Below, in pieces: positions 58,789 to 64,000 of a stretch of DNA of 64,000 bases. The notes beneath the pieces were generated by a model. That model had not been told where the DNA came from. It made no database searches and saw nothing but the letters and a program-made list of their open reading frames with translations. The position numbers and the translations under genes were made by a program. The stretch comes from Chamaelirium japonicum (Eukaryota > Streptophyta > Magnoliopsida > Liliales > Melanthiaceae), in NCBI GenBank assembly GCA_947650365.1, contig CANTAL010000022.1, positions 339,759 to 403,758 on the forward strand. The letters are read 5' to 3'. Positions within the stretch are counted from its first letter, which is position 1. Each line of letters opens with the position of its first letter.

Positions 58789-59337
58789 AAACATGTATTT
58801 TTCAACGGATTTGGTATAGATTTGGAGGCTTTGGATAACTTGTAAATATATAGGATGTTTGATGCAAAATAGCTCGGATATCCAGTTCGGAGGCCGTTGA
58901 CAATCTCATTGACAATCAGACCCACAACAAGGAGGTGGGGCCTAGGATTTAGTGCATCAGTATTCACACCAAACCGGCCCCACCACAACTCCGAGCATCT
59001 GATTTGCTAATGCGATTGTCCAACTAGTTTGTTCAAAAAACATTCCTCTTTTATCAAATAATGAGTGCCTTTGTAAATTGTGGGTCGAACTCCACTTCAA
59101 TTCTGGTCTGGATACTTAATTTGGTGCAGCTTGGGTCGGTTTGGTTCGGCGTTGGACCAAACCGGTACCGAACCGATCTAGTTTGTCTCTACCGAATCTA
59201 AATCTGACCCAACTAGCTTTAGACATAGAAGTCTAAGAAGTATGTAATTTGTACTGAATAATGATTATATAGCATGCTTATATATTTTGTCCATTACTAG
59301 ATAGATTTTTTTTCTTCCTCTGGGTGCCTTCTACTAT
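58275..59337. other. No gene recognised; contains a long (TA)n tract
   Basis: The only structured feature is the AT microsatellite at 58694-58786. GAGCATCTCCAACAGGC at 58452 is a motif often found in plant MITE termini, but I could not define an element. Confidence 0.45.
58694..58786. repeat. (TA)n microsatellite, ~46 units
   Basis: Uninterrupted AT dinucleotide run. Confidence 0.97.
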
Positions 59338-59662
59338 TTAGTAAATGAGTTTTGAATAATTTCCATCGATAAAAACTTTGACAAACCATGATCCATGCGT
59401 TGGCGGCTGTGAGCGACGGGTGACAGCAGCAGCAACACGATGATGATGAGCAGTAGAGACGAGAGGCAGCGGCCCCACGAGCAGCAGCGGTGATAGAGGC
59501 GGCGCGAGTCACAGCTGCTTGCCGACGAGACAGCAGAGACGAGAGACGACGACAGTGAGCAGATTGATTCGGGGTTTACCAATGCCCCATTTAAGGGGTA
59601 TTTTCATCCTCTGTCCTTAGGCTTAAAGGGATCTCATGTTTTGGACTGTTCACTAAGTACCC
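59338..59662. mobile_element. Partial family X element, copy 3
   Basis: Left part TTTTGAATAATTTCCATCGA then AAAAACTTTGACAAACCATG matches the left end of copy 1. The right part (CCTTAGGCTTAAAG then TTTTGGACTGTTCACTAAG) matches 56236-56275. The shared AGTAGAGACGAGAGGC also matches. The right terminus seems lost. Confidence 0.6.
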
Positions 59663-59882
59663 CTTTTATTATATATGGCCCATATGGGTATGATTCTAAG
59701 ATTGGTTCGGGGTTTACCCATGCCCCATTTTCCAAAAGCATGAGAAACGAACAAACCCGGATTTGCAAATTACCCAAACCAACCCAACCTGTTTTAGGGC
59801 GAGTTGGATCGGTTCTCAGGTTACTCGGCCCAATTGGCACCACTACTTTCCATTGCTAGAGGCTGGATGCGAGCCACATGGT

Positions 59883-60290
59883 TGTTGTGATTAGTCTCAC
59901 ATCGGCTAGTGACTGTGAATTGGTGTATTCACATCTCTCTGTGGATCTCCCCATACGACTCGGGTTTTAGGGTAAAAATCTACAAGTGGTATCATAGCTC
60001 AGGTTGGCCTAGACCTATGTCGAGGAGGAGGGGGGGGGGGGGGGGGGGGGTGTTTGCTTCGCACCCCAAGCCTCCATACGGTGTTTGCCAATGCCCAGGG
60101 CGCTAGAAAATTCATGTGCGTGACGGTAAGGAGGGATTTCCTATCGACCCCAAATCTCAGTAGGAAGTGGGGGATTGTTTGGATTAGTCCTACATTGACT
60201 GGAGACTAGATAACGATGTCTTCATACATCCACTGCGGACCTCTCCTTATGCCCTATGTTTTGGGGCGAGAGGATATCTATGGTTCCCAC
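59883..60290 (+). mobile_element. TRIM retrotransposon (short LTRs, no coding)
   Basis: 5' LTR 59883-59984 (TGTTGTGATTAGTCTCACAT ... AAATCTACA) is followed after 2 bp by a primer site TGGTATCATAGCTC. The interior of about 190 bp ends in a polypurine tract GGAAGTGGGGGAT. The 3' LTR begins at 60176 (TGTTTGGATTAGTCCTACAT) and runs to about 60290. The two LTRs align in order (CTAG(T)GAC, TTCA(T)ACATC, CTGTGGA/CTGCGGACCTC, GGGTTTTAGG/TGTTTTGGGG) but are diverged. The interior carries a poly-G tract. Confidence 0.65.
60030..60050. repeat. Poly-G tract
   Basis: About 21 G in a row inside the TRIM. Confidence 0.85.
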
Positions 60291-61421
60291 ATAGATGATC
60301 CACTTTCAAGATAGTTTTCTGAAGTTCACTTTTCAAAAGTTTGAGTTATGTAACCTCCTCCTACAATATGTTTGAACTCAAGATCCATGAAAGGAAGAAA
60401 GAAGGAGAATCGATCATGTCTTCAAATTTCACATAAAAATACACAAAATACTTAAACAAATATATTTATGCATGACATATCAAAAGGTGGTCCAGCACTT
60501 GGGATCAACCAGTAGATGTGCTGCTTTCATGGAGTAATATTAATACCCCATAATAAAGAATGGGCACTACTGCCAAAGAATGAAGTTACACATTTTCAAA
60601 AGAACCCATAGTTTAAATAATAAATAAACAACACTTGTCCCCACCTGTTCGATCACTCGGTCCCTTATGATGGGAGTTCCTTAGGGTTCTCTTTGCAATA
60701 TATAGATCTCAACAATCCGAAACCGTCCAATCGGATCAGAATAATAGGTGTCAATGATCGGACCCCGAACACCGATGATACTGTGATTTGGGACAATTAA
60801 GTTAAGGGCTTTAATAAAGAAAGGGCTCCTCTCCAATTATGGCCCTCTCCCCTTTTCAAAGACGCCTGGTAGTGCGGTATCAAAGCCGTCGGGTGGAATG
60901 TCACCCCCTAGAGATGGCAAGCACACTGACTTGAGTGCAACTTGAGTCGGTTTTGAGCCAACTCGTAACCAAATCGAACTAGTTTGACTCAATCGTATTG
61001 AAAATCCGAACCAATCTAACTTGGGCATAGGCTCGAATCAACCCAACCCACACTATGATCGGTTTGGTTCGGATTGATAGTTGGTCTAAAAAAATAATTG
61101 CCATTAACTATTTACTAGCAAGTTGGACGTCCACATTGAGCTTTAGGTTGTAGCTGCCCGTTGAGTTCTCTTCGTGTTTGCTTGGCACTGGAGTATAGGG
61201 ATAGAGATTAACGTGCTGTGGGATCCATCCCATTAATCGCGGTCGTATGGGATTGAATTTCCCATGCATACATGTAGCCCTCTTATACTTATACCCTCAA
61301 ATAAAGAGGCTTTCGCACCTCATGTGACGGATTGAAGAGAAGCGGCAGATCCGAAACGGGAGAGATCCCAAGGAAGCCAAGAGGGGAGAAGGCCAACAAC
61401 AAGGTGGTGCCAGGAGGAGGC

Positions 61422-61457
<36 letters not shown>

Positions 61458-62390
61458 GGCTGCGGATTAATTGTATCCCCCCGGCCCTCCGGGTGTTTCG
61501 AGTTGCCGGAGAGAAGTTGGGGAAGGATGCAGCCAAGGCATCTTCCCCGACCATGCGAGGCGTCCATGAGGAGGTGCAGATGTAGCACCTCCCCGCCCCC
61601 TGGTGCGATAGAGGCCGGCGGGAGCGATTGGCAGAGCACGAGGTTCAGAATCCCATCAGCAGACTCTAATGGATGGGCAAATCCAGGCAGTTGCTCGGGC
61701 GAAATCAAACCAACAACCAAGGGGAGGCCGCATCGATGTCGGAACCCAAATCATCTGCACGTGGCCTTTCCTTGCATTATCGTTGGCACCCCACCTCACA
61801 GTCGTTCGTTGCATCCATACCCGACCGATGTATCGCACTCAGCCCCAACCGACAGGCAAAGAAACGGTGTGATTGGCCCGCAAATTAATGGGAAGTCTTC
61901 TTTGGATATGTGATCATGGGAAGTCTTCTTTGGACATGTGGTCAACAGAATTAGCCCGCAAATTAATCCAGCCTACACACAACGGTCTGCATGCAAATTC
62001 GGCCTACATGCGAAACTTGGCCCGCACACAATGGCCCGCATGCAAACTTGATCCAAAAAAAAAGAAAAGGAAAGAAAAGAAAAGAAAAAGAAAAAAAGAA
62101 ACAACTGCCATGCGCGGGGGGAGGTAGCTCGGACGTCTACACGTCGTGGATCTGCGCCGATCCTATGATCCGACGAACCAAATTCGACGTCGCGTTACCA
62201 TCGATTTGAATGCAGAAAGATGACCCATATCTTAAAAGATTGAGCCATATCTTGTCCATAACCGCCTTACAAAAAGGAAGAGGATAAAGGTTGTTTATAC
62301 AAAAAACGAAAGGCAAATTCCAACGATTATGGGGAGAGATATTCATGGGATTTACAAAATAGCAGCAATATCTCTCCCATCCCCTCTCCT
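60291..62390. other. No gene recognised
   Basis: Contains a poly-G tract (61424-61456) and a two-copy 29-bp tandem repeat at about 61889-61945 (ATGGGAAGTCTTCTTTGGA). The 193-codon frame crossing the poly-G tract depends on its Gly run and shows no domain. Confidence 0.45.
61424..61456. repeat. Poly-G tract, ~33 G
   Basis: Homopolymer G run, rare in plant DNA at this length and possibly length-miscalled. Confidence 0.85.
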
Positions 62391-62395
62391 TTGCC

Positions 62396-62404
62396 TATAA
62401 ATAG
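62396..62404 (+). promoter_or_regulatory. TATA-box-like sequence
   Basis: TATAAATAG after a CT-rich run, followed by a purine-rich transcribed-leader-like stretch. It could be the promoter of an unrecognised LTR or transcript. Low confidence. Confidence 0.3.
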
Positions 62405-64000
62405 AGGGGTAGGGGGATGGCATGAAAGATCGAAAAGTGGAGGCTCGAAGCTAGAGATGAGAGACGTGGACAAGGAGGCTTCGACGCTTGAGTTGAAGAC
62501 CAAAGCTGGAGATGAGGAGGCTCCAACGCTCGACGACCCAAGACTTCACGAGACAAGGGCAAGCACATCCCTAGGGAACAGGTTAGCCCACACAAGTCCT
62601 CATCAACGTGAAGGCCATACACAAGAAGATCAAAGCTTTACCTCCTTGTACGAAGAAGTAAACTTGAAGAAGAAGACCCGGAGTCGGCATGATCCCGTCG
62701 TCTCCAACAATCTTCATCAACTCTGAAGATGCAATTAACAAAGACTGGAGAAGAAGATCGAAGTCGACATCATCCCGTCGTCTTCAACAAAGCTTCTGTG
62801 GGTGCTGTGGGGGAATCTTTTGCCGTGCAAGCTTCCCGCCAATAATCAATCGATTTAGATTAAGAGGGAGTTTGAGAGAAGTAGAGAGAGAGAACACAAG
62901 GAGTTGGTAACGAAGTTCGACCGAAGCCTATGTCTCCGTGCGGTAAGTCACAACCTTGAATCCACTATCTCTTATAAACGTTGCTATCCCTCGACAGGCC
63001 GAGAGAGGCTTGTACAAAGATGTAAGATAGAGAAGTAGTAAGGTAGTGGAACTAAAAGGTCGGAGAAACTCATCAGCCCAGATGCAGAGCTCTGCTACTC
63101 CATGCGAGACTTAAAGTGTTCCTCTTGGCCCCCAGTCCTGCTGTTGTCTTGAGGTGTATTTATAGATACTATCCTTCCATAACCACCTTTGTTGATGTGG
63201 CAAGCTGTAATTGGTCAACATGGCAATCTGTGATTGGTCCACATGTGGATCTTTGAATGGGCCATAAGCTGTCCTCATGGGCTTCTGAAGATGTGGGCCT
63301 CTGCTGACCTGTTGGCAGCCACAAGTTGTCTTCCTGGGCCTTGAAGATGTGGGCCTCTCCTGGCTTGCTTTTTGATGGGTTGTGGGGCTATGGGTTGGCC
63401 TTAGCCAATTTTTACACCCACAGGTGTAAAAATCATACTGGACCGGACCAGACCCGCATGGGCCCGTGCAACGACCCAAGTAGGTAGCCTAGGCCTATGG
63501 ATTTACTTTACAGGGCCCGCAAATCAAACCCTCTCTTATTGGGCCCAAACAACGGCCCATCAAGGAGGCCCATGACCAACACCACCTCAGCGCTGCCACA
63601 TCATCACTCCATATCAGCACAGACTTCAGTTATAAAATAACCCACATTGCATTTGAAAAAGAGGTTGGTTGATAGATTGGTCATTCAATCAGAGGAAGAG
63701 AGGATCCCAGATCTAGAGCAAGAGTTTTCTTCTTCTTTCGAGTCCTCTTCTAGTTGCTCCGTGTAATCCCACTGTATGAAACTTCTCTTGGTCTCCCGAG
63801 AGAACGCTCACCCCTCATTTATTTATATTATAATGAAGATCAGGTGGCACTTCTCGCTTGTAGACATAGGTCGCAAGATCAAACTTCGATAACAATCGCT
63901 TGTGTCATCTTTCTCTCTATATTCTAACCTATATCTCTCTAAGCCATCCAATTCAATCAAGAATTATAGGCCGAAGTCTCTGATTAAGACGGCACAAAAA
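62405..64000. other. Unassigned, possibly LTR-derived, to the window edge
   Basis: No protein domain is recognised. There is an imperfect direct duplication at about 62650-62700 and 62745-62795 (CATGATCCCGTCGTCT and CATCATCCCGTCGTCT, each with nearby GAAGAAGA). The composition and the TATA-like start at 62396 would suit a long LTR whose partner lies outside the window. Confidence 0.35.

Noticed and set aside
61332..61913. 193-codon ORF
   Set aside because: Depends on a poly-G run coding poly-Gly; no domain and no matching splice or promoter context.
62391..62726. 111-codon ORF after a TATA-like box
   Set aside because: Opens without a clear ATG context, charged low-complexity product, no recognised domain. 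Kept only as an unassigned region.

Overview
The window looks like nuclear DNA of a flowering plant. It holds one spliced plant-specific gene, a TIME FOR COFFEE (TIC) circadian-clock homologue with 13 coding exons and GT-AG introns. The rest is mostly plant LTR retrotransposons (chromovirus, Athila-type and Copia), L1-like LINE remnants, hAT-like and foldback MITEs, a TRIM, and long AT, GA and CT microsatellites. I cannot name the species.

Layout. 1-2491: decayed LINE 3' end with a tandem repeat beside it. 2497-9530: a young Ty3/Gypsy chromovirus on the minus strand. It has near-identical 1.62-kb LTRs and a 5-bp target duplication, but most of RNase H and the integrase core is missing in frame. 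Each LTR carries a GC-rich 108-codon ORF. 10152-33200: a nested cluster. An older plus-strand LTR element (5' LTR about 10152-12403, primer-binding site 24939, 3' LTR from 28767) is split by an Athila-type element (12404-24890, apparently identical LTRs, intact 1810-aa Gag-Pol). Its interior also holds a truncated LINE lodged in a tandem repeat array, and its 3' LTR is split by a related LTR in the opposite orientation.

33226-38525: microsatellites and several DNA-transposon-derived elements with visible terminal repeats; two also have clear target duplications. 39085-46754: TIC on the minus strand. Its coding sequence adds up exactly in frame to 1479 codons plus a stop when the splice sites are read by eye. 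Intron 10 has filled with hairpin elements, three of them sitting between (TA)n tracts. 46755-48102: 5' UTR and promoter with three CACGTG boxes.

48103-55350: a Copia element (157-bp LTRs, 5-bp target duplication) on the minus strand, with separate gag and pol frames. 55351-64000: no convincing host gene. It holds a family of related foldback elements, an hAT-like element, a TRIM with both LTRs, primer site and polypurine tract, and two poly-G tracts.

Only TIC is expected to be a host gene. Everything else is mobile DNA or its debris, so the window is a clock-gene island in repeat-rich intergenic DNA.
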